Source of the DNA: Peptococcaceae bacterium
GTDB taxonomy: Bacteria; Bacillota; Desulfitobacteriia; Desulfitobacteriales; Desulfitobacteriaceae
Reading direction: 5' to 3'
Assembly: GCA_031289815.1 (NCBI GenBank)
Contig: JAITOS010000084.1
Coordinates: forward strand, 1-14,085
DNA: 14,085 nucleotides
How positions within the stretch are numbered: position 1 is the stretch's first letter; each line of letters begins with the position of its first letter. Made by a program: the position numbers and the translations under genes. Positions 1 to 6,885 of this stretch are shown in pieces. The notes beneath the pieces are model-generated. The model was not told the DNA's origin. It saw nothing but the letters and a program-made list of their open reading frames with translations, and did no database searches.

Positions 1-1950
1 TATGACCGAAGCCGGACGACGATGCATTCCTTTCCGCTGTGCGCTGATTGTGCGCGGGAATATGAAGATCCAGAGGACCGCCGTTTTCACGCGCAGCCGG
101 TTGCCTGCCCTGTTTGCGGGCCGCACATAGAATTGTTGGATTCTCAGGGACAGAAGCTGGATGGGCTGGGTCTGGCGCAGCTGGAAGCGGGAGCCGTCCT
201 TGCCGTTAAGGGGTTGGGAGGATTCCAGCTGGTTTGTGACGCTCACAACCGTGAAGCGGTTCAGCGCCTGCGAGAGAAAAAAGAAAGAGGAGCGAAGCCT
301 TTTGCTCTGATGGTTCGGGATATCGGCCAAGCGCGCGCCGTCGTCCGCATGACGGAACAGGAAGAAGCAATACTGCAATCGGCGGCGGCGCCCATCGTGG
401 TGTTACCGTTGGCGGCCAACAGCCAGATGGCGGGGCTGGCGCCGGAAATCGCGCCGGGTTTACATACGCTGGGAGTCATGCTTCCCTATACCCCATTGCA
501 CCATCTGCTATTTACCGGACACGATCATTTTCTGGTGATGACCAGCGCCAACCTGAGCGGTCAGCCCTTGATATACCGAAACGAAGAGGCGCTGGAGCAA
601 TTGCGGGGGATCGCCGATTATTTTTTGCTGCATGACCGGGATATTTATCATCCGTGCGATGATTCGGTGGTGCGGGTCATTGGCGGGCAGCCGGTGGTCA
701 TGCGGCGCGCGCGCGGCTATGTGCCCTTGCCGTTGCGGTGCGCTCAGCCGGTGGGCAAGCCCCTGCTGGCCGTGGGGGGAGAATTGAAAAACGCCTTTTG
801 TCTGGCGTCCGGGGAGAAGGCGTTCGTCAGCCAATACATAGGAGATATGGAGGAGTATGAGAACTTTCGGCGTTTCCTGCAAGAAGTGAAGTCGCTGCAA
901 AAAATCGTCCATATTCAGCCGGAGCTGATTGCCTGCGACGCGCATCCTCTGTACCAGACGACGTCCTACGCGGAGGAACAAAAAGGATATGCTCAGGTGA
1001 AGGTGCAACATCACCACGCCCATCTGGTCAGTGTGATGGCGGAGCATGATTTGCGGGAACCCTGCCTGGGCGTACTCTGTGACGGAACCGGGTATGGGGC
1101 GGACGGCAAGATTTGGGGCTTTGAATTTTTGTACGGAGACGCCCGCGGCTTCGAGCGTCTGGCCCATTTGCAATATTTGCCGCTTCCCGGCGGCGACGCC
1201 GGGACGAAATTTCCGTTAAGGATTGCCTACGCCTATCTTCGCTGTCTCTTGGCTCCCGCCGAATTTGCGGAGACGTCAGGGCTGTGGCGGGGACTTCCGG
1301 AACAGGAGAGGGCGATGTTGGATCAACAGCTGGCCAATAACATCCGGGTATTTCAGACCTCCAGCGCCGGACGGCTCTTTGACGCGGTGAGCGCTTTATT
1401 GGGGATTTGTACGCGCGTCACCTATGAAGGGCAGGCGGCGATTGAATTGGAGAGCGCCGCTTGGCGGTGGCTGGCGCGTGAGCAAGCGGCGCTTGAGGAA
1501 CAGACCACGGATCAGGAGGCGTTCGTGGCGCTGATCAAAAAAACGGCGCTTCAACCCTACGCCTTTGAGCTGGCAACGGCAGATTCGACAGCTCCGACAA
1601 CTCCGGCAACCCCGCGGCAAATTCTGGTCAAGCCCCTGCTTCAGGGGATTATTCAGGAACTGAGGGATGGGGAGGATACCGGCAAGATTTCCCTGCGTTT
1701 TCATCTGACGGCGGCGGCGATGATCCTAGAGACCGCGCGGCAATTGCCGGTAGGGGCGGGGCGGCTCATTTTGAACGGCGGCGTTTTCCAAAATAAACTG
1801 CTGACGGAATGGCTTCTGGAGCTCTGCCGGCAGAATCAGATCGAAGGACTGCGGGCCAGGGCGCTGCCGCCGGGAGACGGCGGGATTGCTTTCGGGCAGA
1901 CGATGATCGCCAATGCGACCTTGCAGGAGCCGTCCGGGATAAAGAGATAA
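1..1950 (+). CDS. hypF: HypF, [NiFe]-hydrogenase maturation carbamoyltransferase (5' end missing)
   Basis: HypF uses carbamoyl phosphate and ATP to carbamoylate the C-terminal cysteine of HypE, the first step in making the cyanide ligands of the [NiFe]-hydrogenase active site in the cytoplasm. The reading frame is open from base 1, and residues before the ATG at 22 (YDRSRTTM) already match the family, so that ATG is internal. The acylphosphatase domain and first zinc pair, roughly 100-120 residues, lie outside the window. Visible parts, in order: a CX2C-X18-CX2C zinc motif (LCADC...CPVC), a YrdC/Sua5-like domain (KGLGGFQLVCDA), and a Kae1-like domain with the metal-binding HHHAH motif (codons 1009-1023), CDGTGYGADG and the late LNGGVFQNKLL motif. 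The TAA stop is at 1948-1950. The gene implies that the organism makes a [NiFe] hydrogenase, presumably with other hyp genes upstream. No terminator is evident after it. Confidence 0.96.
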   Translation, partial: YDRSRTTMHSFPLCADCAREYEDPEDRRFHAQPVACPVCGPHIELLDSQGQKLDGLGLAQLEAGAVLAVKGLGGFQLVCDAHNREAVQRLREKKERGAKPFALMVRDIGQARAVVRMTEQEEAILQSAAAPIVVLPLAANSQMAGLAPEIAPGLHTLGVMLPYTPLHHLLFTGHDHFLVMTSANLSGQPLIYRNEEALEQLRGIADYFLLHDRDIYHPCDDSVVRVIGGQPVVMRRARGYVPLPLRCAQPVGKPLLAVGGELKNAFCLASGEKAFVSQYIGDMEEYENFRRFLQEVKSLQKIVHIQPELIACDAHPLYQTTSYAEEQKGYAQVKVQHHHAHLVSVMAEHDLREPCLGVLCDGTGYGADGKIWGFEFLYGDARGFERLAHLQYLPLPGGDAGTKFPLRIAYAYLRCLLAPAEFAETSGLWRGLPEQERAMLDQQLANNIRVFQTSSAGRLFDAVSALLGICTRVTYEGQAAIELESAAWRWLAREQAALEEQTTDQEAFVALIKKTALQPYAFELATADSTAPTTPATPRQILVKPLLQGIIQELRDGEDTGKISLRFHLTAAAMILETARQLPVGAGRLILNGGVFQNKLLTEWLLELCRQNQIEGLRARALPPGDGGIAFGQTMIANATLQEPSGIKR

Positions 1951-2000
1951 AAGGGTATAGAAAAGTATAGAAGAATATAGAAGAGCATAGAAGCGAAGAA
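1951..2000. repeat. Decamer tandem repeat after hypF
   Basis: Four head-to-tail 10-base units (1951-1990) each differ by exactly one base from the consensus AAGAGTATAG. A fifth, degraded unit follows at 1991-2000 with about four differences. The repeat starts right after the hypF stop codon. It is strongly purine-rich on the plus strand, and its A-rich steps recur once per helical turn. No function can be assigned. The units contain TATAG, which looks like a partial -10 box, but no partner -35 was found. Confidence 0.8.
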
Positions 2001-2072
2001 AAAATCAAAAGACCGACAGGATGAAGGGAAGCCATAGAGTTTCCTTGGAGCGGCTTGAGGAGGGGTTCATAC

Positions 2073-2483
2073 GTGCAGGTGGCGGTGATCGACGGACAGG
2101 GAGGCGGTATAGGAAAACATATTGTGGAACAATTGCGCAAGCGCCTGCCTGAATTGGAGATTTTGGCTTTAGGAACCAACGCGCTGGCGACGGGAGCTAT
2201 GCTGCGGGCAGGGGCGACAGAAGGAGCGTCCGGGGAAGCCGCCATACGCTATAATGTGCCGAGAGCGGATATCATTACCGGTTCGCTGGCGGTGACGATG
2301 GTGTATGGGATGTTAGGCGAAATTACGCCGGGAATGGCGGAAGCGGTCATGGTTTCCCAAGCGGAGAAGATTTTGCTGCCGGTGCTGCGGGGCAATGTTC
2401 AATTGATCGGTACGGCGCGGATACCACTGCCACACTTGATCGAAGCGCTGGCGGACGAGATTGAACAGCGTTACAGGCGCTGA
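2073..2483 (+). CDS. DUF3842 family protein, unknown function
   Basis: This is a 136-residue protein starting MQVAVIDGQGGGIGK, which matches the DUF3842 family found in clostridia and relatives, usually about 135 residues long. The N-terminus has a beta-strand followed by a glycine-rich loop (DGQGGGIG), as in Rossmann-type nucleotide-binding folds; that reading is inference and no reaction is known to me. The GTG at 2073 was chosen because AGGAGGGG (2058-2065) lies 7 bases before it. The in-frame TTG at 2055 lies just upstream of that Shine-Dalgarno sequence and cannot use it. There are no membrane segments or cysteine clusters. It sits 122 bases after hypF and 50 bases before yebC in the same direction. 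Whether it belongs to the hydrogenase-maturation group or the downstream unit cannot be told from the sequence. Confidence 0.85.
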   Translation: MQVAVIDGQGGGIGKHIVEQLRKRLPELEILALGTNALATGAMLRAGATEGASGEAAIRYNVPRADIITGSLAVTMVYGMLGEITPGMAEAVMVSQAEKILLPVLRGNVQLIGTARIPLPHLIEALADEIEQRYRR

Positions 2484-2533
2484 AAAAAGGGTTTGGAATA
2501 TAGACGGCGTGTGTTTTGAAAGGAGAAATTTTC

Positions 2534-3289
2534 ATGTCAGGGCATTCTAAATGGGCGAATATAAAACATAAAAAAGGGAAAGCGGACGCGCAAAAAGGGC
2601 AGATTTTCACGAAATTAGGCCGGGAGATCATTGTAGCGGCGCGTAGCGGCGGCGGCGAACCAGCCAACAACTTCCGTTTGAAATTAGCGATTGATAAAGC
2701 GAAGGCGGCCAATATGCCGAACGATAATATTCAGCGCGCCATTCAAAAGGGTGTCGGCGGCGGGGAAGGCAGTCAGTACGAAGAACTGCGGTATGAGGGC
2801 TACGCTCCCGGCGGGGTCGCGGTCATGGTCAATGTCTTGACCGATAACCGCAACCGGACAGCCGGTGAAATGCGTCATATCTTTTCTAAAAATGGCGGCA
2901 ATTTGGGCGAAACGGGTTGCGTCGGCTGGATGTTTAAGGAGAAAGGGCAGTTGATTCTCCCGAAAGAGGGGAACAGCCGGGGGGAAGACGAGATCATGCT
3001 GCTGGTATTGGAGGCCGGAGCGGAGGATTTGCATAGCGAAGAAGAGCATTATCAGGTTCTCACCGCGCCGGAGGATATGGAAAAAGTCCGGCAGACCTTG
3101 CTGGAGCACGGGGTGACGATCGCGGAAGCGGAAGTCAGCCTCATCCCGGAAAATACGACGGAAATCGCGGATGAGGAACAAGCGCGTAAAATCATCCGCT
3201 TGATTGATTTCCTGGAAGAACATGACGACGTGCAGGGCGTTTATGTAAATTTTGAATTGGCGGAAGTTTTGGCGAATCAGGAATTTTGA
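2534..3289 (+). CDS. yebC: YebC/PmpR family protein (translation factor or transcriptional regulator)
   Basis: This 251-residue protein begins with the diagnostic MSGHSKWANIKHKKGKADA and continues through the conserved IDKAKAANMPNDNIQRAI, YEGYAPGG, NRNRTAGEMRHIFSKNGG and GCVGWMF blocks, spanning all three domains of the family at normal length (about 240-250). Family members have been described both as DNA-binding regulators (PmpR) and as ribosome-associated factors that relieve stalling at proline stretches. The sequence alone does not choose between these. The ATG at 2534 follows AAAGGAG (2519-2525) at a normal distance. The in-frame TTG at 2516 lies before that site and is rejected. The gene lies just upstream of the ruvC-ruvA-ruvB cluster, a common association in bacteria. 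Confidence 0.95.
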   Translation: MSGHSKWANIKHKKGKADAQKGQIFTKLGREIIVAARSGGGEPANNFRLKLAIDKAKAANMPNDNIQRAIQKGVGGGEGSQYEELRYEGYAPGGVAVMVNVLTDNRNRTAGEMRHIFSKNGGNLGETGCVGWMFKEKGQLILPKEGNSRGEDEIMLLVLEAGAEDLHSEEEHYQVLTAPEDMEKVRQTLLEHGVTIAEAEVSLIPENTTEIADEEQARKIIRLIDFLEEHDDVQGVYVNFELAEVLANQEF

Positions 3290-3349
3290 TCAGGATGTTT
3301 ATTTCACGCCCTTCTGGCAAAACTATGATGAAAGTCAGGAGGGTGGACT

Positions 3350-3712
3350 ATGCTGAAAAAGTTTAAATTGCTGGGGATATTTGGCTTAGGTATCCTGATG
3401 GGGACGATGATCCCCTGGGCAAATTGGTTTCAGGCGCTGACCTCACAAGCGGATCCTTTGGCGGACGCCAAGATCTCCGAACAACAAAAGGCGTCGGCGG
3501 CGGCTACGCAGGAAGAAATCTATCATTTTATCCTGGAACAGGGGAAATTAGCGGTGCGGCAGGGGAAAATCGGAGAAGCCGGCCCCACCTTGATTCAGGG
3601 AATGGATACGCGGGATTGGCCGGTGTCCGTTCTGGAAGCGGCGGCGGATGCGGAATTTTACTCATTGGATGAAGTACAATCGTATATCGATAGCATTCAT
3701 GAAGCCTTATAG
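3350..3712 (+). CDS. Hypothetical membrane-anchored protein between yebC and ruvC
   Basis: I do not recognise this 120-residue protein. Residues 1-6 are basic (MLKKFK), followed by one hydrophobic segment at about 7-27 (LLGIFGLGILMGTMIPWANW). This fits an uncleaved signal anchor with roughly 90 residues outside the membrane. No lipobox cysteine is present. The remainder is alanine/glutamate-rich and probably helical, with a segment around 55-90 (IYHFILEQGKLAVRQGKIG) that faintly recalls a single TPR-like helical hairpin; that is only an impression. A strong AGGAGGG (3337-3343) sits 6 bases before the ATG, which supports real translation. It begins 60 bases after yebC and ends about 110 bases before ruvC, co-directional with both. 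Context gives no functional clue, since its neighbours are cytosolic. Confidence 0.8.
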   Translation: MLKKFKLLGIFGLGILMGTMIPWANWFQALTSQADPLADAKISEQQKASAAATQEEIYHFILEQGKLAVRQGKIGEAGPTLIQGMDTRDWPVSVLEAAADAEFYSLDEVQSYIDSIHEAL

Positions 3713-3729
3713 CGGTTGGAGAGCGAATC

Positions 3730-3775
3730 CCTGTTGACGTCCGTTCGGCTTAAAAATCTGACGGCCATAAACAGG
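3730..3775 (+). other. Possible hairpin in the ruvC leader
   Basis: In the 111-base gap before ruvC, CCTGTT (3730-3735) is complementary to AACAGG (3770-3775). Nested inside, CCGT (3741-3744) is complementary to ACGG (3761-3764). The stem is interrupted and there is no following T-run, so it is not an intrinsic terminator. A TTGACG at 3734-3739 resembles a -35 box, but no acceptable -10 is found at the right spacing. It may be incidental. Confidence 0.3.
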
Positions 3776-3823
3776 AATCCCCCGTTCTTTCGTCGAATGG
3801 TCATTCAGAAAGGGAGACGGAGG

Positions 3824-4321
3824 ATGTTGATTTTAGGAATTGATCCGGGGACGGCGATCGTGGGGTACGGGCTGATTGAAAAACAGGCGAATAAACTTCG
3901 CGCCCTGCAATATCAGTGTTGGCGAACGAAGGCGCACACGCCGCCGGAAGAGCGCTTGCTGTCCCTGTATAATGAAATGGCCGCTTTATTGGCGGAGTTC
4001 CGTCCGGATCAGGTCGCGGTGGAAGACCTGTATTTTAACCGCAACACGACGACGGCCATGACTGTGGCCCAGGCGCGCGGCGTGATGTTACTGGCGGCGG
4101 CGCAAAAGGGGATCCGGGTCTTTTCCTATACGCCGCTACAGGTGAAGCAAGCGGTGGTGGGCTATGGCAGAGCGGATAAACAGCAAGTCCAGCAAATGGT
4201 GAAAGCCCTGCTGGGCTTGAGTGAAATTCCGAAGCCGGATGATACAGCCGATGCTTTAGCGGTGGCGATCTGTCACGCGCATAGTCTGCATCTGGTCGGA
4301 AAAGCGGAGGGAACGAGATGA
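3824..4321 (+). CDS. ruvC: RuvC, Holliday-junction resolvase
   Basis: RuvC is the dimeric endonuclease that cuts Holliday junctions symmetrically, guided by RuvA-RuvB. The 165-residue length is typical. The acidic catalytic residues are visible: D7 in LGIDPGT, E67 in VAVEDLYF, and D140 and D143 in KPDDTADALAVA, corresponding to E. coli D7, E66, D138 and D141. The conserved NTTTAMTVAQARG helix follows the second acid. The ATG at 3824 starts the protein at MLILGIDPGT, as in the family, with AGGGAG (3811-3816) 7 bases upstream. The frame remains open for another 36 codons upstream, but those have no family similarity and are treated as leader. The stop codon overlaps the ruvA start in ATGA (4318-4321), so ruvC and ruvA are translationally coupled. 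Confidence 0.97.
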   Translation: MLILGIDPGTAIVGYGLIEKQANKLRALQYQCWRTKAHTPPEERLLSLYNEMAALLAEFRPDQVAVEDLYFNRNTTTAMTVAQARGVMLLAAAQKGIRVFSYTPLQVKQAVVGYGRADKQQVQQMVKALLGLSEIPKPDDTADALAVAICHAHSLHLVGKAEGTR

Positions 4322-4914
4322 TCGGGATTTTGCGGGGGAAGGTATGGGAGATCGAAGCGAGCGCGCTCTGTTTGGATGTGGCGGGGGTGGGGTATGAGAT
4401 TGCGGTCACCGCCTCCGTGCTGGGAAAAGCGCGAATGGGGCAGGAATTGACCGTCTATACCAAGCTGATCCCCAAAGACGATGAACTCGCGCTCTATGGC
4501 TTTGCGACCTTGCGTGAAAAACAATTATTTTTGGAAATGCTCACCGTCTCCGGGATCGGGCCGAAAGGCGCGCTGTCGCTGTTATCGGCTTTGGGCGTTG
4601 ACCAGATCGAGACCGCTTTTGCTGCGGAAAACGCGGCCCTGCTGACGAAGGTTCCGGGGATTGGCAAAAAGACGGCGCAGCGCTTGATTTTAGAACTCAA
4701 AGAGAAATTTAAAGGGCTTCCCGGCGGAACAGGGGAGGGTTCATTAGGTTCCCTGGCGGGGATTCGGCATTCGGACGCGCTGGAGAGCCTTCTTGTCTTG
4801 GGGTATACCTTGGAAGAGTCACAGCGGACACTGGCGGCGATTGTGAAAGAGCAGCCGGAATCGACGACGGAAGAGCAGATCAAGCTCGCCTTGCGAACGC
4901 TGTCGGCGAGATAA
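4318..4914 (+). CDS. ruvA: RuvA, Holliday-junction branch-migration DNA-binding subunit
   Basis: RuvA tetramers bind four-way DNA junctions and load the RuvB motor. The 198-residue protein shows the usual three parts. An N-terminal OB-fold (MIGILRGKV...VAGVGYEI, about 1-62) is followed by two helix-hairpin-helix motifs (VSGIGPKGAL and VPGIGKKTAQRL, about 75-130). After a flexible Gly-rich linker comes a C-terminal UBA-like RuvB-contact domain (DALESLLVLGYTLEE to the end). The start is fixed by the ATGA overlap with ruvC, whose translation probably feeds ribosomes directly into ruvA. It ends 52 bases before the chosen ruvB start, which completes the ruvCAB order typical of Bacillota and many other bacteria. 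Confidence 0.97.
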   Translation: MIGILRGKVWEIEASALCLDVAGVGYEIAVTASVLGKARMGQELTVYTKLIPKDDELALYGFATLREKQLFLEMLTVSGIGPKGALSLLSALGVDQIETAFAAENAALLTKVPGIGKKTAQRLILELKEKFKGLPGGTGEGSLGSLAGIRHSDALESLLVLGYTLEESQRTLAAIVKEQPESTTEEQIKLALRTLSAR

Positions 4915-4966
4915 ACCCGAAAAGGCGCTGCGGGTGACGGCAGGCGGCAAAGAGAGGGATAGAAGT

Positions 4967-6010
4967 TTGGAAGAAAGATTGGTCAGTTCACAGGAGCAAA
5001 CAGGGGATCAGGAAAATGAAACGCTTCGTCCGCTCCGCTTGCATGAATATATTGGGCAAACCAAGGTAAAGGAGAATCTCAAAATATTTATTCAGGCGGC
5101 CTTACAGCGAAGCGAGCCGCTGGATCATGTACTCCTGTACGGCCCGCCGGGGTTGGGGAAAACCACCCTGGCCAATATCATCGCGGCGGAGATGGGCGTC
5201 AATATCCGGACGACCTCGGGGCCGGTCATCGAGCGTCCGGGGGATTTAGCTGCGATCCTGACCGCCCTTGAACCGCACGATGTGCTGTTTATTGACGAGA
5301 TTCACCGCTTGAACCGCACCGCGGAGGAAATTCTTTACGGGGCTATGGAGGACGCCTGTTTGGATATCATCATCGGCAAGGGGCCGAGCGCGCGTTCGAT
5401 TCGTTTGTCGCTGCCGCGCTTTACGTTGGTGGGAGCGACGACGCGGGCCGGTCAGCTGACCTCGCCCTTGCGGAACCGCTTCGGGGTCATCAGCCGTTTG
5501 GAATACTATGAAGAGGCGGATTTACTGGAAATCATTCAGCGGACCGCCGGGATCCTGCGTCTGGAGATTACGGAGGAAGGCGCGGAAGAGATCGCCCGCC
5601 GGTCGCGGGGAACGCCGCGGATAGCGAATCGCCTGTTGAAAAGAGTACGCGATTACGCTCAGGTGTGGGAAAACGGCGCGGTTACGGGGACCCTGGCGCG
5701 GGAGGCGTTAATCCGCTTAGATGTGGATCCGGCCGGCTTGGATCTGATCGATCAGAAGACCCTGCAAACGATTATTTATACCTTTCAGGGCGGCCCGGTG
5801 GGACTGGATACCCTGGCGGCGACCATCGGCGAAGAGTCGGAAACCCTGGAAGACGTGGTGGAGCCCTTTTTGTTACAAAAAGGGTTTTTGCAGCGCACAG
5901 CGCGGGGGCGCATGGTGACCGTGGCAGGTTATCGTCATTTAGGCTTGACGGCGCCGCCGGGCAAGTCGGAGCCGGTTGACGGCGGTCTTTTTCCGGAGGA
6001 ACAGGAATGA
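4967..6010 (+). CDS. ruvB: RuvB, Holliday-junction branch-migration ATPase
   Basis: RuvB is the AAA+ hexameric motor that pumps DNA through the RuvA-bound junction. Visible motifs are the Walker A (YGPPGLGKTT), the Walker B (VLFIDEIH), the sensor region (LVGATTRAG), the conserved RFGVISRLEYY and RRSRGTPRIANRLL blocks, and a C-terminal winged helix (LLQKGFLQRTARGRMVT). I chose the TTG at 4967, giving MEERLVSSQEQ, because B. subtilis RuvB starts almost identically and AGAGAGGG (4951-4958) lies 8 bases upstream. An alternative GTG at 4934 would add 11 residues (MTAGGKERDRS) but has no good ribosome-binding site. Length is 347 residues with the TTG. It is the last recognised gene of the ruv unit; a strong terminator follows at 6034-6077. 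Confidence 0.96.
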   Translation: MEERLVSSQEQTGDQENETLRPLRLHEYIGQTKVKENLKIFIQAALQRSEPLDHVLLYGPPGLGKTTLANIIAAEMGVNIRTTSGPVIERPGDLAAILTALEPHDVLFIDEIHRLNRTAEEILYGAMEDACLDIIIGKGPSARSIRLSLPRFTLVGATTRAGQLTSPLRNRFGVISRLEYYEEADLLEIIQRTAGILRLEITEEGAEEIARRSRGTPRIANRLLKRVRDYAQVWENGAVTGTLAREALIRLDVDPAGLDLIDQKTLQTIIYTFQGGPVGLDTLAATIGEESETLEDVVEPFLLQKGFLQRTARGRMVTVAGYRHLGLTAPPGKSEPVDGGLFPEEQE

Positions 6011-6033
6011 AACGGGGACTTGCGGGACAAAAG

Positions 6034-6077
6034 AAAAGGGCCTTTAGAAGCGCAAACGGATTCTAAAGGCCTTTTTT
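6034..6077. terminator. Bidirectional intrinsic terminator between ruvB and the rubrerythrin gene
   Basis: A long inverted repeat (6034-6049 against 6061-6076) pairs over 16 positions with one G-U, around an 11-base loop. The core is GGCCTTTAGAA / TTCTAAAGGCC. It is followed by T6 on the plus strand, and the mirrored A4 on the left gives T4 plus a further T-rich stretch on the minus strand. It lies between convergent ruvB and rubrerythrin and should end transcription from both sides. Confidence 0.93.
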
Positions 6078-6099
6078 CAAAAGGGTTTTTAAAGGATTT

Positions 6100-6648
6100 T
6101 CAATTGAAGTAGCGCGTGAGCAGTCCGGCGAAAGCGCGGCCATGACGGGCTTCATCCTTACACATTTCATGAACCGTGTCGTGAATGGCGTCATAGCCCA
6201 GTTCTTTGGCGCGGGTCGCGATCTGTTTCTTGCCCGCCGTCGCGCCGTGTTCGGCTTCGACGCGCAATTGCAGGTTCTTTTTGGTGTCGGCGAACACCAC
6301 TTCGCCTAAAAGTTCGGCAAACTTGGCCGCGTGTTCGGCTTCCTCAAAAGCGATGCGCTTATAGGCTTCCGCTACTTCCGGAAAGCCTTCGCGATCCGCC
6401 TGTCGGCTCATGGCCAAATACATACCGATCTCGGTGCATTCGCCGGTAAAATTGGCCCGCAGGCCTTCCAGAACTTCGGGATCAACGTCTTTGGCTACGC
6501 CAATGCGGTGTTCATCGGCCCAGATTAAGCTGCCGCCGCCGGACTGTTCACTGAATTTTGCCGCCGCCGCGCCGCATTGCGGACATTTCTCAGGGGCCTT
6601 TTCTCCTTCGCTCACATAGCCGCAGATGCTGCATACAAATTTTTTCAT
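6100..6648 (-). CDS. Reverse rubrerythrin (rubredoxin domain first), peroxide/oxygen defence
   Basis: Rubrerythrins reduce hydrogen peroxide, using electrons from NAD(P)H via rubredoxin-type carriers, and protect anaerobes in the cytoplasm. This 182-residue protein has the 'reverse' order. The short N-terminal rubredoxin-like iron site has Cys6, Cys9, Cys22 and Cys25 (CSICGY...CPQCGA). It is followed by a four-helix diiron domain with E70 in GECTEIGMYL, the EEAEH motif (102-106) and DEARHG (165-170), ending in GLLTRYFN as in clostridial revRbr proteins. The ATG at 6648 (MKKFVCSICGY) matches the family. An in-frame upstream extension of 9 codons to 6675 overlaps the Shine-Dalgarno AAGGAGG (6660-6666) and is rejected. 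SD spacing to 6648 is rather long (11 bases). The gene is convergent with ruvB and appears monocistronic, with its own promoter. Confidence 0.94.
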   Translation of the reverse strand: MKKFVCSICGYVSEGEKAPEKCPQCGAAAAKFSEQSGGGSLIWADEHRIGVAKDVDPEVLEGLRANFTGECTEIGMYLAMSRQADREGFPEVAEAYKRIAFEEAEHAAKFAELLGEVVFADTKKNLQLRVEAEHGATAGKKQIATRAKELGYDAIHDTVHEMCKDEARHGRAFAGLLTRYFN

Positions 6649-6725
6649 GATGACATTTTCCTCCTTCTTTTGCAAAACCGTTTCCTTTAAAGCGCCTTCA
6701 GGGTGGGAAAAGGTTTTGTACCTTA

Positions 6726-6755
6726 ATTATACACTACGCGCATTTGAGTTGAGAA
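6726..6755 (-). promoter_or_regulatory. Sigma-A promoter candidate for the rubrerythrin gene
   Basis: On the minus strand a perfect TATAAT (6731 down to 6726) is preceded at 18 bases by TTCTCA (6755-6750), which matches 4 of 6 positions of the -35 consensus. It lies about 78 bases before the rubrerythrin ATG. A small palindrome GTAAA-tttc-TTTAC (6764-6777) sits 8 bases upstream of the -35 and could be an operator, but it does not match a PerR box. Confidence 0.65.
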
Positions 6756-6780
6756 GGGTTACGGTAAATTTCTTTACAGA

Positions 6781-6825
6781 AAGGCTGTCCCCAAATGATT
6801 GAAAAATCATCGCAGGGACAGCCTT
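6781..6825 (-). terminator. Hairpin after the chemotaxis gene, probable terminator
   Basis: A perfect 11-base inverted repeat (AAGGCTGTCCC at 6781-6791, GGGACAGCCTT at 6815-6825) encloses a second perfect stem (ATGATT 6795-6800, AATCAT 6805-6810). On the minus strand it lies about 60 bases past the stop of the chemotaxis gene and is followed only by a broken T-stretch (CTTTCTGT). It is therefore a plausible but not ideal intrinsic terminator. Read on the plus strand the inner loop is GAAA, a GNRA tetraloop. Confidence 0.6.
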
Positions 6826-6885
6826 ATGGCAAGGAGCTTGACTGAAAACTGTTCAGGGTTGGCGGAGGGCCGCCGCTAGTGCTCT

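Noticed and set aside
508..1173. Minus-strand 221-codon open frame inside hypF
   Set aside because: It is fully antisense to well-conserved HypF codons, has no recognisable protein features, and is a typical shadow ORF of GC-rich DNA. The same applies to the minus-strand frames at 1396-1704, 1766-2245, 2347-2712, 2684-3223 and 12864-13301, and to the plus-strand frames inside mcp.
3734..3739. TTGACG as a -35 box for ruvC
   Set aside because: No -10-like hexamer occurs 16-18 bases downstream.
3716..3823. 36-codon upstream extension of ruvC
   Set aside because: RuvC starts at MLILGIDPGT in the family, and the Shine-Dalgarno at 3811-3816 fits the ATG at 3824. The extension has no similarity to RuvC.
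6781..6825. Hairpin as a mobile REP-like or insertion-sequence end
   Set aside because: Only one copy is seen in the window, with no transposase, terminal repeats or target duplication. Its position after mcp is better explained as a terminator.
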